From the NCBI RefSeq assembly GCF_007896845.1, contig NZ_VOHS01000004.1, forward strand, positions 186,001 through 250,000: a stretch of 64,000 bases of DNA, in the 5' to 3' direction. The translations under genes were made by a program, and so were the position numbers. The DNA comes from Chitinophaga pinensis. GTDB taxonomy: Bacteria; Bacteroidota; Bacteroidia; Chitinophagales; Chitinophagaceae. The notes beneath the pieces were generated by a model, which was not told the DNA's origin, searched no databases, and saw only the letters and a list, made by a program, of their open reading frames with translations. Of this stretch, positions 52,438-61,504 are shown one piece after another. Every line of letters begins with the position of its first letter. Within the stretch, counting starts at the first letter, position 1.

Positions 52438-52461
52438 TTCGTTGTTCACTAAAATAATGAT

Positions 52462-53646
52462 ATGGCCAGCATTCTGATAATTGATGATGAGAAAAGCATA
52501 CGTAAAACGCTATCCGAAATCCTGAGTTATGAGGGGTATAAAGTAGAAGAGGCAGCAGATGGTGCTGAAGGCTTCAAATTATTCAAGGATAAGCAGTACG
52601 ACGCTGTACTCTGCGATATAAAAATGCCCAAAATGGACGGGCTGGAATTTCTGGAAAAAGCCAGGGAGATCAATACGGATGTGCCCATTATCATGGTATC
52701 AGGTCACGGAAATATCGATACAGCCGTAGAAGCAGTAAAAAAAGGCGCTTACGACTATATCTCCAAACCGCCGGATCTTAACAGGTTGCTGATCACCCTG
52801 CGTAATGCAATGGATAAGACCAATCTGGTGACAGAAACTAAGACGCTGCGCCGTAAAGTGAACAAAACACAGGAAATGATCGGGACTTCAGCGCCCATCC
52901 TGAAAATAAAAGAAACGATTGAAAAAGTTGCACCAACTGATGCCCGTGTACTAGTAACCGGCGAAAACGGGGTTGGTAAAGAACTGGTGGCCCGCTGGCT
53001 GCATGAGCTGAGCAACCGTGCTGCGGGTCCTATTGTGGAAGTGAACTGTGCCGCTATCCCTAGTGAGCTGATTGAAAGTGAACTATTTGGTCATGAAAAA
53101 GGCTCCTTTACATCTGCAGTAAAACAGCGTATTGGTAAGTTTGAACAGGCCAACGGTGGTACACTGTTCCTCGACGAGATTGGCGATATGAGCCTCAGTG
53201 CACAGGCAAAAGTACTGAGAGCCCTGCAGGAAGGTAAGATCACCCGTGTAGGTGGTGATAAAGAGATCAGCGTGGATGTACGTGTGGTAGCAGCGACCAA
53301 TAAAGATCTGCTGAAAGAAGTGGAGGACAAGAACTTCCGTCTGGACCTTTACCATCGTCTCAGTGTGATCCTGATCCATGTACCTTCCCTGAATGATCGT
53401 CGGGAGGATATTCCGGCACTCGTAGAGCATTTTCTCGACAGCGCCTGTCAGGAATACGGGATGGCAAGAAAATCGATCGATAAGGAGGCTATGAAGGCTT
53501 TACAACAGCATAACTGGTCCGGAAATATCCGCGAACTGGGTAATGTGGTAGCCCGACTGGTGATCCTCTCCGGAAAAACCATTACGCCGGAAGATGTATA
53601 TGATTATGTATTGCCGGCAAGAGACAAGAAGAAAGTAAACGCATAA
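52462..53646 (+). CDS. NtrC-family response regulator lacking a DNA-binding domain
   Basis: A 394-residue protein. Receiver domain with phospho-acceptor D52 (VLCDIKMPKMDG), then an AAA+ sigma-54 activation domain: Walker A GENGVGKE (167-174), sigma-54 contact loop GSFTSA (214-219) instead of GAFTGA, Walker B TLFLDEIGD, and the R-finger region FRLDLYHRLSVI. It ends WSGNIRELGNVVARLVILSG followed by ~24 residues, so the usual C-terminal Fis helix-turn-helix is absent. It may act on sigma-54 RNA polymerase from solution. No kinase is adjacent. Confidence 0.92.
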   Translation: MASILIIDDEKSIRKTLSEILSYEGYKVEEAADGAEGFKLFKDKQYDAVLCDIKMPKMDGLEFLEKAREINTDVPIIMVSGHGNIDTAVEAVKKGAYDYISKPPDLNRLLITLRNAMDKTNLVTETKTLRRKVNKTQEMIGTSAPILKIKETIEKVAPTDARVLVTGENGVGKELVARWLHELSNRAAGPIVEVNCAAIPSELIESELFGHEKGSFTSAVKQRIGKFEQANGGTLFLDEIGDMSLSAQAKVLRALQEGKITRVGGDKEISVDVRVVAATNKDLLKEVEDKNFRLDLYHRLSVILIHVPSLNDRREDIPALVEHFLDSACQEYGMARKSIDKEAMKALQQHNWSGNIRELGNVVARLVILSGKTITPEDVYDYVLPARDKKKVNA

Positions 53647-53710
53647 GATATAAGGGCTGTTCTGCAAGGGACAGCCTTTGTTTTTTCCCATCCATTTTTC
53701 GTAAACTATC

Positions 53711-54367
53711 ATGGAAAAACACCTGTACCTGCTCAGTGGCATGGGAGCAGACGAAAGAATCTTCAAAAACCTGCATTATCCCGCAGGATATACTGTCCAC
53801 TACCTTGAGTGGCTGACACCCTCACCTGAAGAAAGTTTCCCGGAATATGCAGCCCGTATGGCAACAAGGATCGAACATGACGATGTGACCCTGATGGGTG
53901 TCTCATTTGGCGGTATGCTGGCTGTGGAGATAGCCCGCCAGCGTCCTGTGAGTAAAGTGATCCTGATCAGTAGTATTAAGCAGACCAGCGAAAGACCGCC
54001 GTATCTGGGCTGGGTGAAGAAAACAGGGCTGCTGGCATTACTCCGCTTACCCGATTCCATCATCTTTACCCGCAGAAAGGGCGTCGTGAAGCTATTCCTG
54101 AATGCCGAAACAGAAGAGGAGATCGCCTTGCTGTCTGACTATATGAAAAAGACCTCTTATGGCTATCTGCGCTGGGGTATCCGGGTGATCGTGCACTGGT
54201 CTAATGACTTCATACCCGCTTCCATTGTGCATATTCATGGTGGCCGCGACAAGGCTTTTCCACTCCGTTTTATCAAAGCTGACTATACAATCCCGGATGG
54301 CGGGCATTTCATGGTATACAACCGGGCGGCTGAAATCAGCCGTATTTTGAGCCGGGAACTGGTCTGA
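53711..54367 (+). CDS. Alpha/beta hydrolase
   Basis: A 218-residue esterase-like protein. Nucleophile S65 in MGVSFGGMLA, acid D180 in HIHGGRDKAFP, base H199 in DGGHFMVY. The oxyanion region LLSGMGADERIF is N-terminal. No cap domain of note. Substrate unknown; no signal peptide. Confidence 0.87.
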   Translation: MEKHLYLLSGMGADERIFKNLHYPAGYTVHYLEWLTPSPEESFPEYAARMATRIEHDDVTLMGVSFGGMLAVEIARQRPVSKVILISSIKQTSERPPYLGWVKKTGLLALLRLPDSIIFTRRKGVVKLFLNAETEEEIALLSDYMKKTSYGYLRWGIRVIVHWSNDFIPASIVHIHGGRDKAFPLRFIKADYTIPDGGHFMVYNRAAEISRILSRELV

Positions 54368-54544
54368 ACCGCTCCTGTACAGGCCCGATTGATACCGGCG
54401 GCTGGAATATCATAAGCCTGACCTATACAGAAAGGGGTCGATTTCAAGGGCCTTACATGTAAAAAAGTTTATTAAATCAACCTAATCCACTTATTTTAGC
54501 AAAACTTTTGATTAGTATTATTTAGCTTGCAGCACACAGTATCT

Positions 54545-54552
54545 TATATTTG
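54545..54552 (+). promoter_or_regulatory. -7 element for lepB
   Basis: TATATTTG, perfect TAnnTTTG, 28 bases before the ATG at 54581. The ~210 bases before lepB show nothing else. Confidence 0.45.
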
Positions 54553-54580
54553 ATCTTTAAAATATCTTAAACGAATCTTA

Positions 54581-55762
54581 ATGAACCTGGCTTTTTGGAG
54601 AAGAAATAAAGAGGGTCAGCCAAAGAAGAAGAAATCTGCCGTAAGAGAGTGGTTTGATGCTGCGATTTTCGCCATCATCGCTGCTACTTTGATACGCACT
54701 TTTATTTTTGAGGCGTACACAATCCCAACCCCATCTATGGAAAAGACCTTACTGGTAAACGACTTTCTGTTTGTCAGCAAGATCAGTTACGGTCCACGTA
54801 TTCCTATGACGCCGCTGGCTGTTCCGTTTACCCACCACACGCTGCCATTTACCAGGTACAGCAAAGCTTATTCTGAAGCAGTACAATGGAAATACAGACG
54901 TCTGCCGGGCTTCTCAGATGTTGAGCGTTACGATGTTGTTGTATTTAACTTCCCCGAAGGTGATACTGTAGCACTGGAACAACAGGAACAGAGCTACTAT
55001 CAGCTGATAAGATATTATGGACGTGATAATGTATGGGAACAGAACCATGTTACTTCCCGTCCTGTAGATAAACGTGAGAACTACATCAAGCGTTGTATGG
55101 CTGTTCCGGGTGACACGCTGTCCATCAAAGAAGGTGTTGTTTATATCAATAGCGTACAGGCGCCTATTCCACCTGAAAGTGAGCGTCGCTACTGGGTTAA
55201 AACCACCGGCGACCCTTTGAATCCAACCCGTCTGGATGAACTGGACATTGATCCGAATCCTGCTGGTGTGTTTGATTCTGCACTCTTCCGTTATGACCTG
55301 ACGCCCGGTATGGCTAACATGCTGAGCACATGGCCGGTCGTAAAAGAAGTAAAACCTTATGTGAGAGCTGCTACGCAGGAGATTCAGGTCTTCCCGCATG
55401 ACACTGCTCATTACAAATGGACAGAACACAACTTTGGTCCGCTGTATATTCCAAAGAAAGGGGTAACTGTGCATATCGACAGCACCAATATTGCTTTCTA
55501 TGACCGTATCATCAGCGTATACGAAGGCAATAAACTGGAAGCTAAAAATGGTCAGTTCTATATCAATGATAAACCAGCTAATAACTACACCTTCAAGATG
55601 AACTACTACTGGATGATGGGTGACAACCGTGATAACTCACTGGATTCCCGTTTCTGGGGTTTTGTGCCTGAAGATCACATTGTAGGTAAAGCATGGTTGA
55701 TATGGATGAGCTATGGACATGGTACTATCCGTTGGAACAGGTTGTTCAAAACAATTAAGTAA
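54581..55762 (+). CDS. lepB: Signal peptidase I
   Basis: A 393-residue membrane serine protease that removes Sec/Tat signal peptides. One N-terminal membrane helix (~25-45), then catalytic S52 in TIPTPSMEKTL and general base K170 in NYIKRCMAVPGDTL. The last S26 box is MMGDNRDNSLDSRFWGFVPE. It is longer than E. coli LepB because of an insert of ~130 residues between the K170 box and the GDNRDNS box. This layout is common in Bacteroidota. Confidence 0.95.
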   Translation: MNLAFWRRNKEGQPKKKKSAVREWFDAAIFAIIAATLIRTFIFEAYTIPTPSMEKTLLVNDFLFVSKISYGPRIPMTPLAVPFTHHTLPFTRYSKAYSEAVQWKYRRLPGFSDVERYDVVVFNFPEGDTVALEQQEQSYYQLIRYYGRDNVWEQNHVTSRPVDKRENYIKRCMAVPGDTLSIKEGVVYINSVQAPIPPESERRYWVKTTGDPLNPTRLDELDIDPNPAGVFDSALFRYDLTPGMANMLSTWPVVKEVKPYVRAATQEIQVFPHDTAHYKWTEHNFGPLYIPKKGVTVHIDSTNIAFYDRIISVYEGNKLEAKNGQFYINDKPANNYTFKMNYYWMMGDNRDNSLDSRFWGFVPEDHIVGKAWLIWMSYGHGTIRWNRLFKTIK

Positions 55763-55806
55763 TAACGATTACAGATCCGATGTGATAAACATCGGCTCTT
55801 AAAATA

Positions 55807-55847
55807 ATAAAGAAAAAGGCGTTTCATTGAAACGCCTTTTTCTTTAT
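55807..55847 (+). terminator. Terminator after lepB
   Basis: ATAAAGAAAAAGGCGTTTC / GAAACGCCTTTTTCTTTAT, 19-bp perfect stem with a 3-base loop. Confidence 0.9.
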
Positions 55848-55916
55848 ATTACTGAACACGGAGATCTTCGCGACATCCTATTTTTAATTCGTAACTCCTA
55901 ATTCATCGTTTCACTT

Positions 55917-56402
55917 ATGGACATCCGCAAACACTCTTTCGAATACCATACCTTCCCTGACAGTGCAGCCTTACCCACAGCTGATCTGCGTTTACTGGAA
56001 GAAGCCCGTGAAGTGACTGCTCAGGCATATGCGCCATATTCCAATTTTTATGTAGGTGCTGCGATCTTACTGGCCAATGGCATCGTAGTGAGGGGTACCA
56101 ATCAGGAAAACGCCTCTTTCCCTGCCGGTATCTGTGCGGAAAGAGTAGCCCTGTCCACAGCTGCATCGCTATACCCCGGGGTACCTATCCTGACAATTGC
56201 TGTCAGTTACCATAATCCTAATGGTAGCAATGACGCTCCGATCTCTCCTTGCGGCATCTGCCGTCAGACGCTGCTGGAGTATGAAGGTCGTCAGCAGCAG
56301 GCCATCAGGATCATTATGAGCGGGCAGACCGGAAAAGTATTTGTTATTCCCACAGTCAGACATCTTCTTCCCCTGGCATTCACAGCAGAGGATATGCAAT
56401 AA
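55917..56402 (+). CDS. cdd: Cytidine deaminase
   Basis: A 161-residue zinc enzyme converting (deoxy)cytidine to (deoxy)uridine. Zinc/catalytic site: C73-A-E75 in PAGICAERVALS and C112, C115 in SPCGICRQTLLEYE. AYAPYSNFYVGAAILLANG is the family's substrate loop. Typical of the homotetrameric class. A TPR gene follows after 35 bases. Confidence 0.95.
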   Translation: MDIRKHSFEYHTFPDSAALPTADLRLLEEAREVTAQAYAPYSNFYVGAAILLANGIVVRGTNQENASFPAGICAERVALSTAASLYPGVPILTIAVSYHNPNGSNDAPISPCGICRQTLLEYEGRQQQAIRIIMSGQTGKVFVIPTVRHLLPLAFTAEDMQ

Positions 56403-56408
56403 ATTTAC

Positions 56409-56416
56409 TATATTTG
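56409..56416 (+). promoter_or_regulatory. -7 element for the TPR protein gene
   Basis: TATATTTG, perfect TAnnTTTG, 21 bases before ATG 56438 and just after the cdd stop, so the TPR gene has its own promoter. Confidence 0.5.
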
Positions 56417-56437
56417 TTGTAGTCCGTACGATACCCT

Positions 56438-57130
56438 ATGCTGAATATCCGTATCTTATGTCCTTTGTTATGGGCTATCCTATTTGCACAAGTTGTTATG
56501 GCTTTTCCTGGAAATAAATTAAAGAGTCTTTACAAAGAAGGTATCAGTTACCGGCATGCCGGAGAACTCGATGCTGCAAAGAAGTGCTTTAAAGAAATTT
56601 TGCGTCGTGACAGTGGTTATGCATCAGCTTATCTGCAGTTGGCAGAAATTTCCGTGCTGGAAGAGGTCTATCCGGAAAGTATCATCTGGTACAGGGAATA
56701 TCTGCGTCTGGAAGATGATCAACCATCTGCATGGTATGCAATAGGTGTGTTGTATTTCAATACGAAGGATTTCCGTGCTGCTGTTCAGGCATTTGAAACA
56801 GCTACAAAAAAGGGGCGGCGGCAGGATGCCGATTATTGTCTGACAATCGGTACGGCTTATCTGCATATCAAAGAGACGGATAAGGGGATATTACATCTGC
56901 AGACCTGTCTTGAATTACGTCAGGATGATACAAGAGCCTTGCAAGCATTGGCTCATCATTATTATCTCGCTGGTGAATATGTGGCTGCTGTTACTTATTG
57001 GGATCGTTTACTGCGGATACAACCTGCGAATGCATTCGCCATGTTTCTGTTGGGTAAATCGTATATCGGTAAAGGAGAGGTAGCAAAAGGGGAGGCTCTT
57101 TGTGACAAAGCCTTACAAGTCGTTCAATAA
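56438..57130 (+). CDS. Exported tetratricopeptide-repeat protein
   Basis: A 230-residue protein with a signal peptide (to about VVMAFP, 23). About five TPR units of ~34 residues follow: ELDAAKKCFKEILRRDSGYA, SAYLQLAEISVLEEVYPESI, PSAWYAIGVLYFNTKDFRAA, ADYCLTIGTAYLHIKETDKG, NAFAMFLLGKSYIGKGEVAK. TPR scaffolds bind other proteins; no partner is indicated. Confidence 0.85.
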   Translation: MLNIRILCPLLWAILFAQVVMAFPGNKLKSLYKEGISYRHAGELDAAKKCFKEILRRDSGYASAYLQLAEISVLEEVYPESIIWYREYLRLEDDQPSAWYAIGVLYFNTKDFRAAVQAFETATKKGRRQDADYCLTIGTAYLHIKETDKGILHLQTCLELRQDDTRALQALAHHYYLAGEYVAAVTYWDRLLRIQPANAFAMFLLGKSYIGKGEVAKGEALCDKALQVVQ

Positions 57131-57131
57131 T

Positions 57132-57194
57132 AACCTGGTATAAAAAGCGAAAGCGTCCACCATTGGCGGACGCTTTCGCTTTTTATACCAGGTT
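57132..57194. terminator. Long hairpin between the TPR gene and argS
   Basis: AACCTGGTATAAAAAGCGAA... arms of about 31 bases with one mismatch, overlapping no gene. Bidirectional, both strands have T-rich sides. Confidence 0.9.
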
Positions 57195-57199
57195 GGTCA

Positions 57200-59128
57200 T
57201 TACATTCTTTCCGGCACTTCGATACCCAATAACTTCATGCTCTTAGCAATGGTGTTTGCAGTCAGTTTGATGATCTGTAAACGCAATTTCTGTTTTTCAG
57301 ATGTTTCAGCCTGTCTTACGGAATGAACCGGTATACCATCTTTTTTCTCCGCATAGAAAGAGTTGAAAGTCTGTGCCAGCTGATAGGCGTAGTTGGCAAT
57401 GACTGACGGACTCATTTCTTTGGCGGCTTCTTCCAGTACATTTTCATACTGTTCGTTCAGTACGATCAGGTCTTTCTCTAATGGTGTCAGGCTGCCCTTA
57501 TGACAGTAACCTTCCAACTTATCTATGTCCGGTGCTATTTCACGCAGGATCGATTTAATACGTGCATATGCGTATTGTACGAAGGCACTGGTGAATCCCT
57601 GCAGACTGATAGATTCTTTTGGATCGAATACCATCTTCTTTTTCGGATCTACACGTAACAGGAAGAATTTAAGACCACCGAGACCTATCATGTTGTAAAG
57701 TAATCCCTGTGCATCCTCGCTCATGTCATTGAGTTTACCGGATTCTTTGGTCTGTTCAGCCGCTGTTGCGATCATCTCGTCAATCAGGTCATCTGCGTCT
57801 ACAACGGTACCTTCACGACTTTTCATACGGCCACTCGGCAGCTCCACCATACCGTAAGACAAGTGGTAAATACCGTCAGCACAAGGCTCCTGTAATTTCT
57901 GAAGGATCAGCTGCAGTACTTTAAAGTGGTAGTTCTGTTCATCTGCCACTACGTACAGGCTTTGGTCCATCTGGTAGTCTGCATATTTCAGACGGGCAGT
58001 ACCAAGGTCCTGCGTCATATATACGGAAGTACCATCGCCACGCAGTAACAGTTTTTCATCCAGTCCGTCGGCGGTGAGGTCGATCCATACGGAGTTATCC
58101 TCTTTTTTGAACAATATACCTTTTGCGAGTCCTTCTTCTACGAGGTCTTTACCAAGCAGGTAGGTTTCGCTTTCATAGTACATTTTGTCAAAGTCGATGC
58201 CAAGACGTTTGTAAGTCTGATCAAAACCTTTGTATACCCAGCCGTTCATGGTGGCCCAGAGCGCCCTTACTTCAGGGTTACCGGCTTCCCATTGTTGCAG
58301 CATGATTTTCGCTTGCTGCATAATTTCTGTCTGCTTACGCGACAGTTCCTTGATCTCGTCATTCAGCTTATCCAGTTTTTCCTGGTCAGCTTGTATTTCA
58401 GGCTTATGGAAAACAGCTACCAGTTTCTCCATGCGTTCTTTATCAGCCCCTTCAAAGTCTTTATAATCATGTTCTAACGCACGGGCAATAATGGGTTCTG
58501 TCTGTTCTTTCAGAATAGATTCAAACTTCACGTAGTAGTCGCCCACCAGATGATCACCTTTGATACCGGTTGATTCGGGGGTATCGCCATGAGCAAACAG
58601 CTGCCATGCCAGCATGGATTTACAGATGTGAATACCTCTGTCATTTACCAGATTGGCTTTGATCACTTCATAACCATTGGCTTTCAGTATCTCAGATACG
58701 GCATAACCCAGAAAGTTATTACGCAGGTGACCCAGATGCAAAGGTTTGTTAGTATTGGGAGAAGAGTATTCCACCATCACTTTCTTACCATTGGATGGTT
58801 TCTTACCACTATTGCGGTTATTGAAGTGTTGCTGCAGGTATTGCGCCCAATATTGTTCGTTGACCTGGATGTTCAGGAAACCTTTGATCACATTGTATCC
58901 TGCTACGAGGTCAGGATTGTGTTCCTGCAGGTATTTACCCAGTCGATCAGCAGTTTCTTCGGGTTTTAAGCGGCTGAATTTAGTAAAAGGGAACACCAGT
59001 ATGGTGTATTCACCTTCGAATTCAGGTTTCGTAGTATTGATAGCAATGTCCTTCGCAGGAATTGTCTGGTCAAAAAGCGTCTTAATTGCTGCGGCAGCAG
59101 CAGATTTTATGGATTGTACAACACTCAT
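57200..59128 (-). CDS. argS: Arginyl-tRNA synthetase
   Basis: A 642-residue class I synthetase. N-terminal Add-1 domain, HIGH motif as HLGH (131-134, in NKPLHLGHLRNNFLG), KMSK-like loop GRMKSREGTVVD and the C-terminal DALR anticodon-binding domain (LTPLEKDLIVLNEQYENVLE, MKLLGIEVPERM end). It charges tRNA-Arg. Longer than E. coli ArgS by ~65 residues through an insert near 235-275 rich in charged residues (KLDKLNDEIKELSRKQTEIM). Confidence 0.97.
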   Translation of the reverse strand: MSVVQSIKSAAAAAIKTLFDQTIPAKDIAINTTKPEFEGEYTILVFPFTKFSRLKPEETADRLGKYLQEHNPDLVAGYNVIKGFLNIQVNEQYWAQYLQQHFNNRNSGKKPSNGKKVMVEYSSPNTNKPLHLGHLRNNFLGYAVSEILKANGYEVIKANLVNDRGIHICKSMLAWQLFAHGDTPESTGIKGDHLVGDYYVKFESILKEQTEPIIARALEHDYKDFEGADKERMEKLVAVFHKPEIQADQEKLDKLNDEIKELSRKQTEIMQQAKIMLQQWEAGNPEVRALWATMNGWVYKGFDQTYKRLGIDFDKMYYESETYLLGKDLVEEGLAKGILFKKEDNSVWIDLTADGLDEKLLLRGDGTSVYMTQDLGTARLKYADYQMDQSLYVVADEQNYHFKVLQLILQKLQEPCADGIYHLSYGMVELPSGRMKSREGTVVDADDLIDEMIATAAEQTKESGKLNDMSEDAQGLLYNMIGLGGLKFFLLRVDPKKKMVFDPKESISLQGFTSAFVQYAYARIKSILREIAPDIDKLEGYCHKGSLTPLEKDLIVLNEQYENVLEEAAKEMSPSVIANYAYQLAQTFNSFYAEKKDGIPVHSVRQAETSEKQKLRLQIIKLTANTIAKSMKLLGIEVPERM

Positions 59129-59215
59129 GCTGATAAACGGTTAATGCAAAAAGTAACGTCAAAGGTATAAAAAATCTGGCGGGGGAGAGGAAGGAGGCAA
59201 TAATATAATAAAGAA

Positions 59216-59245
59216 AAAGGGCCGGCTTTGTAAAGCCGGCCCTTT
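59216..59245 (-). terminator. Terminator after the porin-like gene
   Basis: AAAGGGCCGGCTTT / AAAGCCGGCCCTTT with a 2-base loop, followed on the minus strand by TTC TTTATTATAT. Confidence 0.9.
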
Positions 59246-59253
59246 CGGAGAGA

Positions 59254-59853
59254 TTATCTTTTACGCTTTTTGGAAGCCGTATGCTGATGTTTGAATGTGT
59301 AGAACATACCAATCTGCGCGACGGAGTTCTTGTTGTCGTCTATACTGTTTTCGAAGACGTTGGTCAGGCCGAACATATAACGGGCAGCGATGCCCACACC
59401 TACCGGGAACTGGTATCCAAGACCGAAACCCAGTCCGAAATCCACCGCTTTGGTGTTATCGCTGATGTCTACAGTCACCTTACCGGCATGTGTTTTACCT
59501 GAAACCATGAAGCCCAGTTGTGGACCTGCTTCCAGATAGAATTCCGGCACAATACGGTACTGGAACATCACTGGTATGTTAATGTAATTCAGGCGATAAG
59601 TGATCGTCTGGTTCAGTGGTTCGTACTTTGTTCCCTGTCCGGAAAACAGTAATTCGGGTTGCAGTGACATGCTTTCATTGAAAGCGATGTTAGCGAAACC
59701 ACCTGCGAAAATAGACGGACGAACTTTTGCGTCGTTAAATTGGGTCAGTTTTGATATGGTCAGACCGCCTTTAACACCAAAAGACAGTGTCTGGGCATTT
59801 GCTGTAAATGCCACACAAGCTGCCAGCATTACAGAAAGAATGAGTTTTTTCAT
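59254..59853 (-). CDS. Porin-family outer-membrane beta-barrel protein
   Basis: A 199-residue protein starting MKKLILSVMLAACVAFTANA, a clear Sec signal; this ATG at 59853 is used because the frame upstream of it (to 59988) is just read-through. The mature part QTLSFGVKGGLTISKLTQFN and the strands FAGGFANIAFNESMSLQPEL, YINIPVMFQYRIVPEFYLEA, DFGLGFGLGYQFPVGVGIAA are typical of the outer-membrane beta-barrel family (OMP_b-brl_2). Function unknown. Downstream of an OmpA-family gene on the same strand. Confidence 0.88.
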   Translation of the reverse strand: MKKLILSVMLAACVAFTANAQTLSFGVKGGLTISKLTQFNDAKVRPSIFAGGFANIAFNESMSLQPELLFSGQGTKYEPLNQTITYRLNYINIPVMFQYRIVPEFYLEAGPQLGFMVSGKTHAGKVTVDISDNTKAVDFGLGFGLGYQFPVGVGIAARYMFGLTNVFENSIDDNKNSVAQIGMFYTFKHQHTASKKRKR

Positions 59854-59905
59854 ATTAGTCTCATAGAGAATTTGCCAAGCTGAGCAAAATCTATGCCCAT
59901 ATTTT

Positions 59906-61255
59906 CTAATATATGGTGAATTCAACCCTTCTGTTTTTCTGTCTGCCCGCAGCTGTCTTGTTGCTGGCAATCGGCTGATTGGCGCCATAACCTACTGCTT
60001 CTATCTTAGACGGATTAGCCCCATGCTCAACGAGGTATTGTTTCACAGATTCCGCCCTGTCTTTGGATAGGGCCATATTTTTGGTGGCATTACCTACATT
60101 ATCTGTATGACCGCCTAATTTTAGACTGAATCCTTTCGTGCGCAGCATTTCTGCCACCTTATCCAGTGAAGGGTAGGAGTTGGCTTTGATGCTGGACTTA
60201 GCCGTTTCAAATTCCAGATTCTGGATCGCATCTTTGATCAGGCGACGGTCATCTTCTGTGATGGTCACTTTGGTAATGATCTGTTTCGGCGTGGTATCTT
60301 TAGGTAATTCACAGCCACTGCCATCTACTTTGGTGCCTGCAGTCGTACCCGGACATTTATCAAAATAATCTGATACGCCATCGCCGTCGGCATCTGCCAT
60401 CAGCTTATCCACATCTGCGGTCAGTTTGGTATTAAGCGCACGGGAGGCTTCCAGTTCAGACTGCAGATTGGCTTTCTGCTGTGCCAGTTCATCATACATT
60501 ACCCTTGCCGGGTTTTGCCAGTTGAGCGCCGGTTTGGATCTTTTACCCAGCGGAAATTCGAGACCTGCATAACCGTAAGAGAATTTATCCCGGTTGGGAC
60601 CATAGTTATAACCATCGAGGTTATCCCCATCTACATAGTGCATGGTATATCCCAGATCCAGGTTCACGGATTCTGAGAGTTTAAATTTCAGACCTGCGCC
60701 GATAGGCACATAGAATTCTTTAATGGTACCATCCTTTTTATAATCTGTCAGGGTACCGCCTTCCACCTGAGAACTGATCTTAGGAGAATAGCCTGCCAAT
60801 CCACCGCCTGCAGATACATATATCTGTACGGCATTCTTTTTATACATCCAGTTAATGGTGGCCACATTGACTACAGCGCTCAGGCCGGCTGACCACTTCA
60901 GGCTGGTTTCGAAGGAGTTAACTTCTCTGTCTGGTGTTTTATCATTCCCCAACTTGCGGTCATTATTGCCTGCCAGCTTGCCACCTGTATAATTGGCCTG
61001 AATGCCCAGCGAATGTAAAATCTGGTACTTTACATAGGCGCCATAACCAGCCTGGGCTTTCCATTTTGTGAAATCGTTGCTGCCACCCGTTGGCGCTACC
61101 GGAGCCAGCAATCCCCCGTTTATACCCACCGACCAGCGGCGGTAACCGGGACCATCAGTAAAAATCGGACCATTGATAGAGGTCTGGGCTATACTGCATA
61201 AGGGGGTAAAGAGGGCTACCATACAGGCTGCCCGGAAAAAAGTGGAGTTTTTCAT
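59906..61255 (-). CDS. OmpA-family outer-membrane protein with calcium-binding repeat
   Basis: A 449-residue protein. Signal peptide to about CSIAQ (24). N-terminal ~230 residues form a beta-barrel (VGINGGLLAPVAPTGGSNDF...YGYAGLEFPLGKRSKP). A coiled-coil linker follows (LAQQKANLQSELEASRALNT), then the TSP3-like DADGDGVSDYFDKCPG, which probably binds calcium, and a C-terminal OmpA domain (LGGHTDNVGNATKNMALSKDRAESVKQYL) that binds peptidoglycan. A porin-like gene follows 52 bases downstream. Confidence 0.94.
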   Translation of the reverse strand: MKNSTFFRAACMVALFTPLCSIAQTSINGPIFTDGPGYRRWSVGINGGLLAPVAPTGGSNDFTKWKAQAGYGAYVKYQILHSLGIQANYTGGKLAGNNDRKLGNDKTPDREVNSFETSLKWSAGLSAVVNVATINWMYKKNAVQIYVSAGGGLAGYSPKISSQVEGGTLTDYKKDGTIKEFYVPIGAGLKFKLSESVNLDLGYTMHYVDGDNLDGYNYGPNRDKFSYGYAGLEFPLGKRSKPALNWQNPARVMYDELAQQKANLQSELEASRALNTKLTADVDKLMADADGDGVSDYFDKCPGTTAGTKVDGSGCELPKDTTPKQIITKVTITEDDRRLIKDAIQNLEFETAKSSIKANSYPSLDKVAEMLRTKGFSLKLGGHTDNVGNATKNMALSKDRAESVKQYLVEHGANPSKIEAVGYGANQPIASNKTAAGRQKNRRVEFTIY

Positions 61256-61391
61256 AATCGTTCAGGGTTAGAAATAATTGTATTTGCATTACTCGCCCGG
61301 GCATAATGATGCCCCTGGGTTACCTTACAAACCTTTTTTCATGAAAATTGTTCAGTCGCATGATCGCTTTTGCCAGTATCTGGCGGTTAAC

Positions 61392-61448
61392 TGACATTGA
61401 AAACTGACATTATTGCATGACAGATCCATTGGCATAATCATTGACATT
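61392..61448 (+). promoter_or_regulatory. Three TGACATT repeats upstream of dnaK
   Basis: TGACATT at 61392, 61405 and 61442. The last overlaps GACATTTG, one base off a -7 box. They might bind a regulator of the heat-shock gene; no CIRCE palindrome was found. Inference only. Confidence 0.35.
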
Positions 61449-61504
61449 TGCTACCACGGAGACAAAAATTCTATCTACAACTACAAGCGAGAATATTTAT
61501 AATT

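Noticed and set aside
59854..59988. 45-residue N-terminal extension of the porin-like protein
   Set aside because: It precedes a perfect signal peptide beginning at ATG 59853 and overlaps the next gene; read-through only.
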